A DNA stretch of 64,000 bases from Paenibacillus timonensis (lineage in GTDB: Bacteria; Bacillota; Bacilli; Paenibacillales; Paenibacillaceae): the NCBI RefSeq assembly GCF_022427145.1, contig NZ_JAKSXN010000008.1, positions 43,984 through 107,983 of the forward strand. The letters run 5' to 3'. How positions within the stretch are numbered: the stretch's first letter is position 1; every line of letters starts with the position of its first letter. The notes beneath the pieces were generated by a model, which saw only the letters and a list, made by a program, of their open reading frames with translations, did not search any database and was not told the DNA's origin. A program made the translations under genes and the position numbers. Of the stretch, positions 35,708 through 44,495 are shown piece by piece.

Positions 35708-37000
35708 GTGAAAAAAACGTTAGCTTGGCTTATGACGATCGTATGTGTCTTCGGTTTGACCGCCTGTTCTTCCGGCAATAACGCGAGCTCCTCCTCGAAA
35801 GTGACCCTCACGCTGCTCTCGCACTACACCGGTGAAAACGAGAAATTCATCCAACCTTATATCGAGCAATGGAACAAGGAAAATCCCGACATCCAGGTCA
35901 AGCTGACGCCGGTCGAATTCGACCAGCTGCTGAGCACGATGATGACCAAACAGACGGCCGGCCAGGTAGCCGACATCGTCCATACGTACACGTTATGGGG
36001 CGGACAGCTGTCCAAAAACAAGGTGCTGGCCCCGGCTCCGGATGACGTCGCGGCGGATATCAAGGAGAACTATCCGGCTTCCGCGGTGGCGGCGGCAACG
36101 ATCGACGGGAAGATCGTCGGTTATCCGACCGAGGTGCAGGCTTACGGTTTGTTCTACAACAAAAAGCTACTGAAGGAAGCCGGCTTCGATCAGCCGCCGA
36201 AAACATGGGACGAATTGCTGCAGATGGCTTCCGCGATCGAACAAAAAGACAAGAACGGCAAAACGACGGTGCAAGGCTTCGGCTTCCTTCGCGGCTATGC
36301 CGGCAAGGTCGTGCAGCCGTTCATGGGGTTGCTGGCCACGGCCGGAGGCACGCTCCTGAGCGAGGACATGAGCAAGCCGAACCTTGACAGCGATGCCGCC
36401 AAGCAGACGGTCGATCTGTATTCCAAGGTTTACGGAAGCGGCGGCATCTCCGATATCGGGTTCGAAACGACCAAGGCGTTTGGTGCCGGCCAGGTGGCGA
36501 TGACGATTGAAGCCGGCTGGTGGGCTGGTTCGCTGAAGACGCTCATGAAGGACGGATTCGCCGACGTCGGCGCAGCCCCGTTGCCTTCGCCGGACGGCCA
36601 GACTCAAGGCTCCCTGGCGTATACCTGGGCCTTTGGGGTGAACTCGAAGTCGAAACATCAGGATGCGGCTTGGAAGTTTCTCAAATGGTTCAACTCGGTT
36701 AACGTCAAGAACGACATGACGCCGGAAGGCAATTTCCTGATCGAAGGCTTTAATACGGTACCTGCGCGCAAAACGGATCTGGCTTCGAAGACGATCCAAG
36801 ACAAGCTGGCCGCCGACCCGATTGCCAAGACATTCTCCGATGCGCTGCAGTACGCGAGCCCCGAGCAAAACCCGGCGACCGCTTCGGAAATTCAGGACAT
36901 TTTGTATAAGCAGATCGAAAACATGTGGGCGGGCAAAGCGACGAAGGAAGACGTGCTTGAGAACGCGCAAAAGGACATCCAGGCGAAGCTGGGGCAATAG
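35708..37000 (+). CDS. ABC transporter sugar-binding lipoprotein (family 1)
   Basis: This 430-residue lipoprotein has a signal ending in LTAC (Cys20) followed by a Ser-rich tether. Family-1 solute-binding segments include LTLLSHYTGENEKFIQPYIEQW, YPTEVQAYGLFYNKKLLKEAGF and AGQVAMTIEAGWWAG. It delivers a sugar, possibly an amino sugar from cell-wall or chitin turnover (inference), to the two permeases downstream. The start is GTG 35708 with GGGAGGGAG ahead. A small GCCGC/GCGGC hairpin (35652-35669) lies upstream without a T-run. Confidence 0.88.
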   Translation: MKKTLAWLMTIVCVFGLTACSSGNNASSSSKVTLTLLSHYTGENEKFIQPYIEQWNKENPDIQVKLTPVEFDQLLSTMMTKQTAGQVADIVHTYTLWGGQLSKNKVLAPAPDDVAADIKENYPASAVAAATIDGKIVGYPTEVQAYGLFYNKKLLKEAGFDQPPKTWDELLQMASAIEQKDKNGKTTVQGFGFLRGYAGKVVQPFMGLLATAGGTLLSEDMSKPNLDSDAAKQTVDLYSKVYGSGGISDIGFETTKAFGAGQVAMTIEAGWWAGSLKTLMKDGFADVGAAPLPSPDGQTQGSLAYTWAFGVNSKSKHQDAAWKFLKWFNSVNVKNDMTPEGNFLIEGFNTVPARKTDLASKTIQDKLAADPIAKTFSDALQYASPEQNPATASEIQDILYKQIENMWAGKATKEDVLENAQKDIQAKLGQ

Positions 37001-37012
37001 GGTGGCCGGCCG

Positions 37013-37915
37013 ATGAAAAAGAAACTGGGTTTGGCGCATCGGGAAGGGTTAGTCGGTTATTTGTTCCTGTCGCCGGTATTCGCGTTTTATGCGATTTTCC
37101 TGGTGATCCCGTTTTTCTTCTCCTTCTTCCTCAGCTTTACGGAATGGGGCGGCTTCGATCTCGCGTCGATCAAGTGGGTTGGGCTGGCCAATTACCGCTT
37201 GTTGTTTTCTCCGGAATCGAACTTCCTGCATCCCGTGCTGACCAACACGTTTACGTTCGCCTTCGGCACGGTAGCCGTTTCATTCCTCTGCGCGCTGGCG
37301 GTCGCCTACTTCATTACGCGGCTGCGTTGGGAGGGGCTGTGGCGGACGCTGTACTTTCTGCCATCGGTCACGACGGTAGTGGCCATAGGCAATATCTGGC
37401 TGTACCTGTACAATCCGACAAATGGGCTAATCAACGAATTGTTCACTTGGGTGGGCCTGCCGCGGCAGAACTTTCTTCAGGATCCGAATACGGCGCTGAC
37501 GTCGGTGATCGTGGTGGGCGGCTGGCTCGGGATTGGCAGCTCGATGCTGATCCTGTCGGCCGGGCTGAAGGCCATCCCGGAGGACTTCTACGAGGCGGCC
37601 GATCTGGAGGGGGGAAGTTTGTGGAACGTGTTCGTCGGAATTACGCTGCCGCTGCTGAAGCCGTCCATCACCTTCGTGCTGATCACGTCGTTTATCGGCG
37701 GGCTGCAGTCGTTTACGCTGACCATGGTGATGACGCGGACCGGGGGGCCGGGCGATGCCACTAACGTAGCCGGTCTGGAAATGTATAAACAGGCGTTTTC
37801 GTTCGGCAATTGGGGACTCGCCAGCGCCATGGCATTTGTGCTGTTCGTCTGCATCATGATCATAACGGCGATCCAGATGCGGTTCTTTAAACGGGGAGGG
37901 GTGGAGAGCTACTGA
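37013..37915 (+). CDS. ABC sugar transporter permease, MalF/UgpA type
   Basis: This 300-residue permease has six predicted spans. The coupling loop reads YEAADLEGGSLWNVFVGITLPLLKP, with Asp-Leu-Glu-Gly at the usual position of the DGA motif. It is encoded 12 bases after the binding protein with a weak GGGTGG site, which suggests coupling to the upstream gene. It pairs with the next permease, whose start overlaps its stop (TGATG). Confidence 0.9.
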   Translation: MKKKLGLAHREGLVGYLFLSPVFAFYAIFLVIPFFFSFFLSFTEWGGFDLASIKWVGLANYRLLFSPESNFLHPVLTNTFTFAFGTVAVSFLCALAVAYFITRLRWEGLWRTLYFLPSVTTVVAIGNIWLYLYNPTNGLINELFTWVGLPRQNFLQDPNTALTSVIVVGGWLGIGSSMLILSAGLKAIPEDFYEAADLEGGSLWNVFVGITLPLLKPSITFVLITSFIGGLQSFTLTMVMTRTGGPGDATNVAGLEMYKQAFSFGNWGLASAMAFVLFVCIMIITAIQMRFFKRGGVESY

Positions 37916-38790
37916 TGCGACGAAAAAAAACGCCTTGGGTTTCCTTCGCGATCATCGTGATCGGCTCCGTCGCGATGCTGTTTCCTTTCCTGGACATGAT
38001 CTTCAGCTCGTTCAAAGGGGCGGCGGAATATAACAGCTTGTACTACCGTTTCTTGCCGGAGACGTTCCAGTTCGGCAACTATGGACTGGCGTTCGAATCG
38101 CTGAACATCGCCTTGCTGTTCAAAAATAGCCTGATTAAATCCGTCGTCACCACCGTCCTGGTGCTGCTGACGAGTTCGATGGCGGCGTATGCGTTGTCGA
38201 AGCTGCGGTTTCGCGGGCGGGACGGCGTCTTCCGGTTTATTTTATCGACGATGATGATTCCAAGCTTTCTGTTCTTTATCCCGAACTTTTATATCATGAC
38301 GCATTTTCCGCTCGTCGGCGGCAACGATCTGTTCGGCAACGGCGGCGTGGGCGGGCTAACGACGTCGATCCTCTCGCTGATCCTGCCTTTTGCGGTCAGC
38401 GCGTACGGAATCTTCCTGATGCGCCAGTTCATCATGACGATCCATAACGCATATTTGGAAGCGGCCCGCATCGACGGCGCATCGGAGTTCCGCATTTATT
38501 TTCGGCTGGTCCTGCCGATGACCGGACCGGCGCTGGCGACCCTGGCGATTTTCGAATTCATCGGGCAGTGGAACGAATTCATTTGGGCGCTGATCATTAA
38601 CTCGGTCAATCCCGAACTGGCGGTGCTTCCCGTCGGGGTACAAATGCTCAAGGACCATCTCGATCCGACGTTGACTCAGCCGCTCCTGATGGCCGGGCTG
38701 GTCATTTCGACGGTGCCGATCCTGATCGTGTTTATCGTCCTGCAAAAATACTACGTGCGGGGCATGATGAACTCCGGGTTGAAAGAGTAA
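37915..38790 (+). CDS. ABC sugar transporter permease, MalG/UgpE type
   Basis: This 291-residue permease has six predicted spans and the loop LEAARIDGASEFRIYFRLVLPMTGP. The segment HFPLVGGNDLFGNGGVG parallels the permease at 6484, so the two importers belong to the same subfamily. No ATPase gene is in the operon; a shared MsmX-type ATPase encoded elsewhere is expected. The start overlaps the previous stop by one base. Confidence 0.9.
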   Translation: MRRKKTPWVSFAIIVIGSVAMLFPFLDMIFSSFKGAAEYNSLYYRFLPETFQFGNYGLAFESLNIALLFKNSLIKSVVTTVLVLLTSSMAAYALSKLRFRGRDGVFRFILSTMMIPSFLFFIPNFYIMTHFPLVGGNDLFGNGGVGGLTTSILSLILPFAVSAYGIFLMRQFIMTIHNAYLEAARIDGASEFRIYFRLVLPMTGPALATLAIFEFIGQWNEFIWALIINSVNPELAVLPVGVQMLKDHLDPTLTQPLLMAGLVISTVPILIVFIVLQKYYVRGMMNSGLKE

Positions 38791-38834
38791 AGGCTGCAAT
38801 ACCACTACATTGCAACGTGAAGGGAGTTTTTCTC

Positions 38835-39542
38835 ATGGAACTGGATAAGCCACAGCATATTTTGGCCATCGGCGGCCACGCCGGGGATATGGATTTGACG
38901 GCGGGGGCGGTCATCGCCAAATACGTGCAGGCGGGTCATAAAGCGACGTTCTTGCACCTCACTCCGGGCGAGAAGGGACACCCGAAGCTGTCCCCGGACG
39001 ACTATGCCAAACAAAAAATCGAGGAAGCGCACCGATTCGCCGAGATCGTTGGCGCGGACGTCCGGTTCCTTGCCTACAAGGATGCCGAGCTGCCGGTTGA
39101 CGAAGAGGTGAAATACCAGGTCGCGGACGTGATCCGCGAGGTGAAACCGACGCTCCTGATCACGCACTGGAAAGGCTCGATGCACAAGGACCATGCGAAC
39201 ACGCACTACATCGTCGAGGATGCCCGGTTTTATGCGGCGCTGAAGACGATCGAACGGGCGCTGCCGAACCATTATTCGGGCCCGCTCTATTACGCCGACA
39301 ACTGGGAGGACCCGTACGACTTCCAGCCGGAGGTGTTCGTGGATATTCCCGAGGAGGCCTACGACACGTGGGTGAAGGCGATGAATGTCTACGCCTATGC
39401 GCGCGGCGAAACGTCCGGTTTCCCTTTCATCGAATATTACAAAGCGCTGACGGTCGTGCGTGGTGCGCCGGCCGGGTTCAAACGGGCCCAAGCCTTTATG
39501 GTACCGCGAGGAGCGTTGAACAAGCGGGTGCAGTTTTTGTAG
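38835..39542 (+). CDS. PIG-L/LmbE-family deacetylase with altered metal motif
   Basis: This 235-residue protein has the PIG-L Rossmann-like fold. The family's AHPDDE motif is here GGHAGDMD (residues 13-20): His15 and Asp18 (metal ligands) are kept, but the first Asp of the pair, the usual general base, is Gly17. The third ligand region is THWKGSMHKDHANTH. Typical members (BshB, MshB, GlcNAc-PI de-N-acetylase) remove an acetyl group from GlcNAc conjugates with zinc. With the importer upstream this suggests N-acetyl-sugar handling. AAGGGAG at 38820-38826 selects ATG 38835 over GTG 38817. It is the last gene of the operon, with a terminator behind. Confidence 0.8.
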   Translation: MELDKPQHILAIGGHAGDMDLTAGAVIAKYVQAGHKATFLHLTPGEKGHPKLSPDDYAKQKIEEAHRFAEIVGADVRFLAYKDAELPVDEEVKYQVADVIREVKPTLLITHWKGSMHKDHANTHYIVEDARFYAALKTIERALPNHYSGPLYYADNWEDPYDFQPEVFVDIPEEAYDTWVKAMNVYAYARGETSGFPFIEYYKALTVVRGAPAGFKRAQAFMVPRGALNKRVQFL

Positions 39543-39551
39543 CTGGCAGCG

Positions 39552-39581
39552 GCCGGGGCCTTGGGGTTCCGGCTTTTTTTT
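39552..39581 (+). terminator. Terminator after the PIG-L operon
   Basis: The arms GCCGGGGCC and GGTTCCGGC pair with two G-T pairs and are followed by eight T, 10 bases after the stop. Confidence 0.8.
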
Positions 39582-39714
39582 AAGGCTTGTACCACGGCAT
39601 GTGTTCCTTCGATCCTCCCTTTTGTTCATCCCGCATTTAAGATGGAAATCCCTGTGATCTCAGGTATACTAAAGGATAGGTAAAAATGAAGATCAGACAA
39701 GAGGGGTTCCCCGG

Positions 39715-40881
39715 ATGAAGGTTATCTTGGTTGATGATGAGCACCTGGCTTTGAATTATATGGAGCATCAATTGCGTAAAGTGTCCCCGGTCGAAATTCT
39801 TGGAAAGTTTGCCGATCCGTTCGAGGCCAAACGTTTTGTGCTGGAGAAGGACGTGGATGTGGATGTGGTGTTTTTGGACATTCACCTGCCCGAGATCGAC
39901 GGTATCGAACTTGCCGAGCAGCTGTTGCAGGACAAGCCGCGTCTTAACGTGGTGTTCGTTACGGCATACGACGAATACGCGATCAAAGCTTTCGAGTTGA
40001 ATGCCCTCGACTATGTCTTGAAGCCGGTTCCCAAAGAACGTCTTGAAATCACGCTGCGGCGGATCCAGGAACGTTTGGACGAACGGACGAAACAGGAGGC
40101 CCCCCGCTCCGAAGAGGGCAAGAGGCTGAACATCCGGTTGTTCCGGCAGTTTCGGATCGAATCTTCGAATCGTGAACCCTTGCAGGTACGTTGGCGGACG
40201 ACCAAAGCGCAGGAACTATTTCTTTATTTACTACAGCATCGGGGGCAGCTTGTCCGAAAGTCCGTGCTTGTCGACTTGCTATGGCCGGAGTACGAGCCCG
40301 CCCGAGCCTATTCGCAGTTGTATACGGCGGTGTACCATATCCGCAAAACGCTGGAGCCTTACGGCGGAATCATGCATATCAACAGCGCCACGGACGGATA
40401 TGTGCTGCAGCTCGCCAACGCCGACTTGGACGTGGAGGCTTGGGACCGGTTTGTTCATTCGGGAACGCCGCTTGACGAAGGGACCTTGGCCGATTACGAA
40501 GAGGCGCTGGACCTATATCAAGGGGATTACCTGCAGGATGACGAGTACTGGTGGGCGGAAAGCGAGCGTTACCGCTTGAAATCGTCGTGGCTTCGCGTCG
40601 CTGTCCAATTCGCCGAATGGCATACGGCGCACGGGAACCCGGAACGGGCCATCGAGGGGTACCAGTTGATTTGCGACCGCAATCCGCTGGCGGAAGAAGC
40701 CCATTTCGCCTTGATGAAGCTGTACGCTTCGCTGGACAAACGCGCGCTCGTGCTTCGTCAATACCGCCGATTGGAAGAGGTGTTGGCCGAGGAGTTCAAC
40801 GAACCCCCCAGCCCGTCGATCCTCCAGTGGTACCATGATTGGTCGCTCACGCAAAAAAGCCTTCCCCAAAGCAGTTCATAA
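39715..40881 (+). CDS. Response regulator with SARP-like winged-helix and BTAD output
   Basis: This 388-residue protein has an N-terminal receiver domain (1-120) with the acidic pair Asp7-Asp8, phospho-acceptor Asp55 (VVFLDIHLPEIDG) and Lys of LKPV. An OmpR-like winged helix follows (about 140-225), with WRTTKAQELFLYLLQHRGQLVRKSVLVDLLWPE, then a bacterial transcriptional activation (BTAD) helical-repeat domain (about 235-380). This receiver-SARP architecture is found in Paenibacillus and Bacillus relatives. It is convergent with a hybrid kinase gene and is its likely partner. ATG 39715 has AGAGGGG ahead; a TATACT at 39664-39669 may be its -10. Confidence 0.87.
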   Translation: MKVILVDDEHLALNYMEHQLRKVSPVEILGKFADPFEAKRFVLEKDVDVDVVFLDIHLPEIDGIELAEQLLQDKPRLNVVFVTAYDEYAIKAFELNALDYVLKPVPKERLEITLRRIQERLDERTKQEAPRSEEGKRLNIRLFRQFRIESSNREPLQVRWRTTKAQELFLYLLQHRGQLVRKSVLVDLLWPEYEPARAYSQLYTAVYHIRKTLEPYGGIMHINSATDGYVLQLANADLDVEAWDRFVHSGTPLDEGTLADYEEALDLYQGDYLQDDEYWWAESERYRLKSSWLRVAVQFAEWHTAHGNPERAIEGYQLICDRNPLAEEAHFALMKLYASLDKRALVLRQYRRLEEVLAEEFNEPPSPSILQWYHDWSLTQKSLPQSSS

Positions 40882-40901
40882 GCTGCCGGGAAGGCTTTTT
40901 T
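40853..40901. terminator. Bidirectional terminator between response regulator and kinase genes
   Basis: AAAAAAGCCTTCCC and GGGAAGGCTTTTTT form a symmetrical stem with A-runs and T-runs on both sides, serving both convergent genes. The left arm lies inside the end of the response regulator gene. Confidence 0.85.
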
Positions 40902-40903
40902 GT

Positions 40904-43900
40904 TCATACGGGAATGTGAAAGGAAACCGAGGTTCCCCGATCCGGAGCGCTGCGAATCTTCAGCCCTTTGCCGTAATATTGCTTCAGGCGCCGATCCGTA
41001 TTCCGCAGGCCGACCCCTTGGCCGGGGCGGAAGGAAGGTTCGAGAATCAGGCGCTGCAGTTCCTCGCTTATGCCGACGCCGTCGTCGTTCACAGCCACTT
41101 CGTACCCCTGGTCGGAACGGACGATGCGTATTTCCACCGTTCCTCCTTGGGATCGCCGGAGGATGCCATGGTGAAGGGCATTTTCCACCAGCGTTTGGAT
41201 CGACAGCGGAGGCAGCGTGAAATTTGGTTCTACATCCAACGTCCAGCGGATATTTAACCGATCGCCGAACCGTTCCTTCTCGATAAACAGGTACGAGCGG
41301 ACTAGATCCAATTCGCTGGCAACGGGCACGACCCGGTCGGCATTGTGAAAATCGAAGCTCGTTCGCAGATAGTTGCTGAATTCCTCGAGCAGCCGTTGCA
41401 TTTTGCCGGTATCGACCGTGCTGAGCGCGGCGATGGAATTGATGGTGTTATGGAGGAAATGCGGCTGGATTTGGGCTTGCAGCCAAGCCGCCTCCAGACG
41501 CAGCCGTTCCTCGATCGACACTTTCAAGGCGGTTAATGCCCGTACCCGGGACCTTAATTCCCAGGCATCCACCGGTTTGGTCACGTAATCGTTGGCGCCG
41601 GACTCGAAGCCGGTAAAAATATCCTCCGGCCGGTTTCGGGCCGTCAGCAAGAGAACGGGAAGCTCGGAGACGGTATATCGGCCGCGAATCGCGCGCGTCA
41701 GTTCGTAGCCCGACACGCCCGGCATCATCACATCGGCCACCACCAGCTCGAAAGTTCCCTGGCTCAAAAAGCCGAGCGCCTCCTCGGCGTTAGTGGCGGT
41801 CGTGATTTCGTATTCGGCCGGTCCTAGCAAATCGGCAAGGATCTTCAGATTGACCGGATCGTCGTCAACGGCCAGGATTCGGGGTTTGCCGCTGTTCACG
41901 ATCGGCTGACTTACCGGCCGATCCCGATGCTCTGCCTCGCGCGCCCCAGCTTCGGCGGGACCCGCCTGCGGCCCGGTCAGCCCTGCAGGCTCCGGACCAA
42001 GGGACCCGGCCGTTTTGCCCCCTACGGCCAGAGGCAGCGTAAAGGTAAAGACGGAGCCGCGGCCAAGGGAGGAGGATACCTCCAGCGTTCCCCCATGCAG
42101 GGCGACGAGCTGGCGGCAGATGCTCAGTCCCAGCCCGAATCCGCCAGCGGCCCTTTCCATGATCGATGGACCTTGCTCATACGGTTTGAAGATCCGTTGG
42201 CAGGTCTCCTCATCCATCCCGATCCCCGTATCTTTCACGCGAATGCAGGCCATATCGCCCATCGTATCGGCCTCCAGCGCGATTTCGCCCCGGTCGGTGA
42301 ATTTGATGGCGTTATGGAGCAGGTTATACAGCACTTGAATTAACCGGTTTTCATCGGCCCGGACGGATGGAAAGTCATCCGCGATTCCGATTCGCATTTG
42401 AACCGGTTTGCCGTCGAGCAGATAATCGAGCATTTGCAGAAGGCCCGGCACGACGGTTTGCAACCGGACGGCGACAAAATTCAGGCGAAGCGAGTTCTCC
42501 TTCAGCCGGGCGGCATCCAGCAAATCATCGAGCAACCGCGACATGCGCCTTGCCACGGACAATTGGATCTCCAGCTTTTGACGTTGGGCTTCGCCGGCCG
42601 GGTGTTCCTGATCGTCCAGCACGCTTTGGGTAAGATTCATGATGCCGTGCAGCGGGTTTCTTAACTCGTGCGAGGTGTTGACGAGAAAATCGTCCTTCTG
42701 CCGGTTGGCCCGCTGCAATTGATCAGCCAGCCGTTCGGTTTGTTGCGCGGTCCGAAAATAACGCCTGAACCAAAATGCGGCAAAAGCCAGCACGGTGAAG
42801 ATCAAATCGAATGGATAATGCATATGCTGCAACCCAAGTCGGCTCTGGGCAATGGTCCACAGGATGTTGGTGCCCAAGCTTGAACAAGCCAGGAGCAGAA
42901 AAATGACGTCCTCCTGGTTTCGAACCGCTTTACGGAGCAGGAAGGCCGTGATTAGCACGGCCGACAGCAGCACGGCTGTCAGCATAAACCGTTCCAGCGG
43001 CAGCGTAATTCGGGTTGGAAGGAACAGGACGAGAGCCGCGTACCCCGCGGAGAACCAGGCGAAGATCCGCAGCAACCTGGATTGTCCCACATTTGGAAAC
43101 ATGTTCTTTACGAGGGGCGGGATAAAGGACACGACTCCGATGTACGAGGCGATGACCACTCTTACGCCAATTTCAAAGGACATGCCGGGCAGCCAATGGT
43201 AAAGCAGCTTGTCGTCCGCGCCGATGACGGAAAGAATCGCGCAAAAGATAACGGCGGCAAAATATAATAAACCCTTCCGAGGAGCTCCCAGAAAATAAAG
43301 CATGACTCCATAGAGCGCGTGAACCAGCAAGACGACGCAAAGTAACCCTTGCAGGGCCATGGATAACCCAATGCGGTGGTTCACCGCGGACGTCGTCCCG
43401 AAACGGATGGACTGAACGATACCGCCCTCCCCGACATGGGAAGCGGCTTGAATGACAATGTCCACCTTCGTCGAACCTTGCGGGACCGGGATGGTGTAAG
43501 GCATATATTTCGGCGTGAATTCATCCCCGTTTTCCGAGAGGCGACCCTGACCGGCCACCCATTTCCCATTGATATAAACGGCCGAAGCGCGTTTAATATC
43601 GCCCGTACGCAGCAGATAAGCGGATTCTGCAGCCTCCTTGTCCATTAAAATCTGCAGGCGGTAAGTGCCGGCATAATAAGAGCTCCGGTGTTCTTCAGGA
43701 AAATACTTTCGCCAGGATCCCGGTACGGGAATTGACGTTTTGCCGCGAATCCCCGCCAGCTCGTTTCCCGGCTCCGAAGAAGGAACGATCAGGGCATCGG
43801 GATAGAAATCCCATTCCCCTTCCAGCGGGATCGTATGGCTTGGGGGAAGCTTCCAGCCCCGTAAGTCCAGTATGCCGCCCGATGCCTGCGGATGGTCGAC

Positions 43901-43990
43901 GGTACGGTTCAATGCCAGCCAAGTGAGGCGGATTCCGGTAATGGCAACAATAAATAAGACAATGATTAGCAGCGTTTTCTGTGTTTTCAT
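40904..43990 (-). CDS. Large hybrid sensor kinase: 7TM-DISM sensor, HisKA/HATPase, receiver, and LytS-type kinase module
   Basis: This 1028-residue membrane kinase has a first span (7-27), an extracytoplasmic sugar-binding-like region (about 40-195), a seven-span DISM block (about 205-410), a short coiled coil, a HisKA domain with His441 (NTSHELRNPLHG) and HATPase with N, G1 and G2 boxes (NLLHNAIKF, DTGIGM, GFGLGLSI). A linker leads to a receiver (703-815, Asp753) and then a second kinase module of the LytS type with QIQPHFLHNTINS (His844) and a second ATPase (VENALHHGI, GVGLRNTDRRL). Signal can therefore pass His441 to Asp753 and separately from the C-terminal module to the response regulator at 39715. 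The start at 43990 has only a weak ribosome binding site. Confidence 0.88.
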   Translation of the reverse strand: MKTQKTLLIIVLFIVAITGIRLTWLALNRTVDHPQASGGILDLRGWKLPPSHTIPLEGEWDFYPDALIVPSSEPGNELAGIRGKTSIPVPGSWRKYFPEEHRSSYYAGTYRLQILMDKEAAESAYLLRTGDIKRASAVYINGKWVAGQGRLSENGDEFTPKYMPYTIPVPQGSTKVDIVIQAASHVGEGGIVQSIRFGTTSAVNHRIGLSMALQGLLCVVLLVHALYGVMLYFLGAPRKGLLYFAAVIFCAILSVIGADDKLLYHWLPGMSFEIGVRVVIASYIGVVSFIPPLVKNMFPNVGQSRLLRIFAWFSAGYAALVLFLPTRITLPLERFMLTAVLLSAVLITAFLLRKAVRNQEDVIFLLLACSSLGTNILWTIAQSRLGLQHMHYPFDLIFTVLAFAAFWFRRYFRTAQQTERLADQLQRANRQKDDFLVNTSHELRNPLHGIMNLTQSVLDDQEHPAGEAQRQKLEIQLSVARRMSRLLDDLLDAARLKENSLRLNFVAVRLQTVVPGLLQMLDYLLDGKPVQMRIGIADDFPSVRADENRLIQVLYNLLHNAIKFTDRGEIALEADTMGDMACIRVKDTGIGMDEETCQRIFKPYEQGPSIMERAAGGFGLGLSICRQLVALHGGTLEVSSSLGRGSVFTFTLPLAVGGKTAGSLGPEPAGLTGPQAGPAEAGAREAEHRDRPVSQPIVNSGKPRILAVDDDPVNLKILADLLGPAEYEITTATNAEEALGFLSQGTFELVVADVMMPGVSGYELTRAIRGRYTVSELPVLLLTARNRPEDIFTGFESGANDYVTKPVDAWELRSRVRALTALKVSIEERLRLEAAWLQAQIQPHFLHNTINSIAALSTVDTGKMQRLLEEFSNYLRTSFDFHNADRVVPVASELDLVRSYLFIEKERFGDRLNIRWTLDVEPNFTLPPLSIQTLVENALHHGILRRSQGGTVEIRIVRSDQGYEVAVNDDGVGISEELQRLILEPSFRPGQGVGLRNTDRRLKQYYGKGLKIRSAPDRGTSVSFHIPV

Positions 43991-44124
43991 AATCCATTTA
44001 CATTCGCTAAGGCATTCGGTTTATCCTTTTTGTCAAAAAGAATCCGTGTTTGTCGATAAATTGTAGAGCTGCCTATGCGAAAATGCGGTAAATGTCTAAA
44101 CATTCACCGCAGGGAGAGATGGAT

Positions 44125-44484
44125 ATGGCACGCGTCATGGTAGTCGATGATGCCGCGTTTATGCGTATGGTGATCAAGCAAATGCTGCAGGAAGACGGCC
44201 ATGAGGTCGTTGCAGAAGCCAAGGATGGACTAGAAGCTGTCCGTTATTACGATACCTGGACGCCGGACCTGGTGACGATGGATATCACGATGCCCGAAAT
44301 GGACGGCATCGCGGCAGTCCAAGCGATAAAAGGGATGGATCCGGCCGCCAAAATTATTATGTGCTCCGCCATGGGACAGCAAAAAATGGTGGTCCAGGCC
44401 ATACAGGCCGGCGCGCTGGATTTCGTCGTGAAACCATTTCAAAAAGAACGGGTGATCGAAGCCGTACAGAAAGTGCTGAGTTAG
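44125..44484 (+). CDS. CheY-like single-domain response regulator
   Basis: This 119-residue receiver-only protein has Asp8-Asp9, phospho-acceptor Asp53 (LVTMDITMPEMDG), Ser of MCSAMG and Lys of VVKPF. The closest pattern is CheY/YneI-type. AGGGAGAG at 44111-44118 supports ATG 44125 (ATG 44119 is possible). It is divergent from the hybrid kinase and is followed 11 bases later by a GAF protein gene, with which it probably forms an operon with the GGDEF gene. No chemotaxis genes are visible, so the partner kinase is not known. Confidence 0.87.
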   Translation: MARVMVVDDAAFMRMVIKQMLQEDGHEVVAEAKDGLEAVRYYDTWTPDLVTMDITMPEMDGIAAVQAIKGMDPAAKIIMCSAMGQQKMVVQAIQAGALDFVVKPFQKERVIEAVQKVLS

Positions 44485-44495
44485 GGTGGGGAAAT

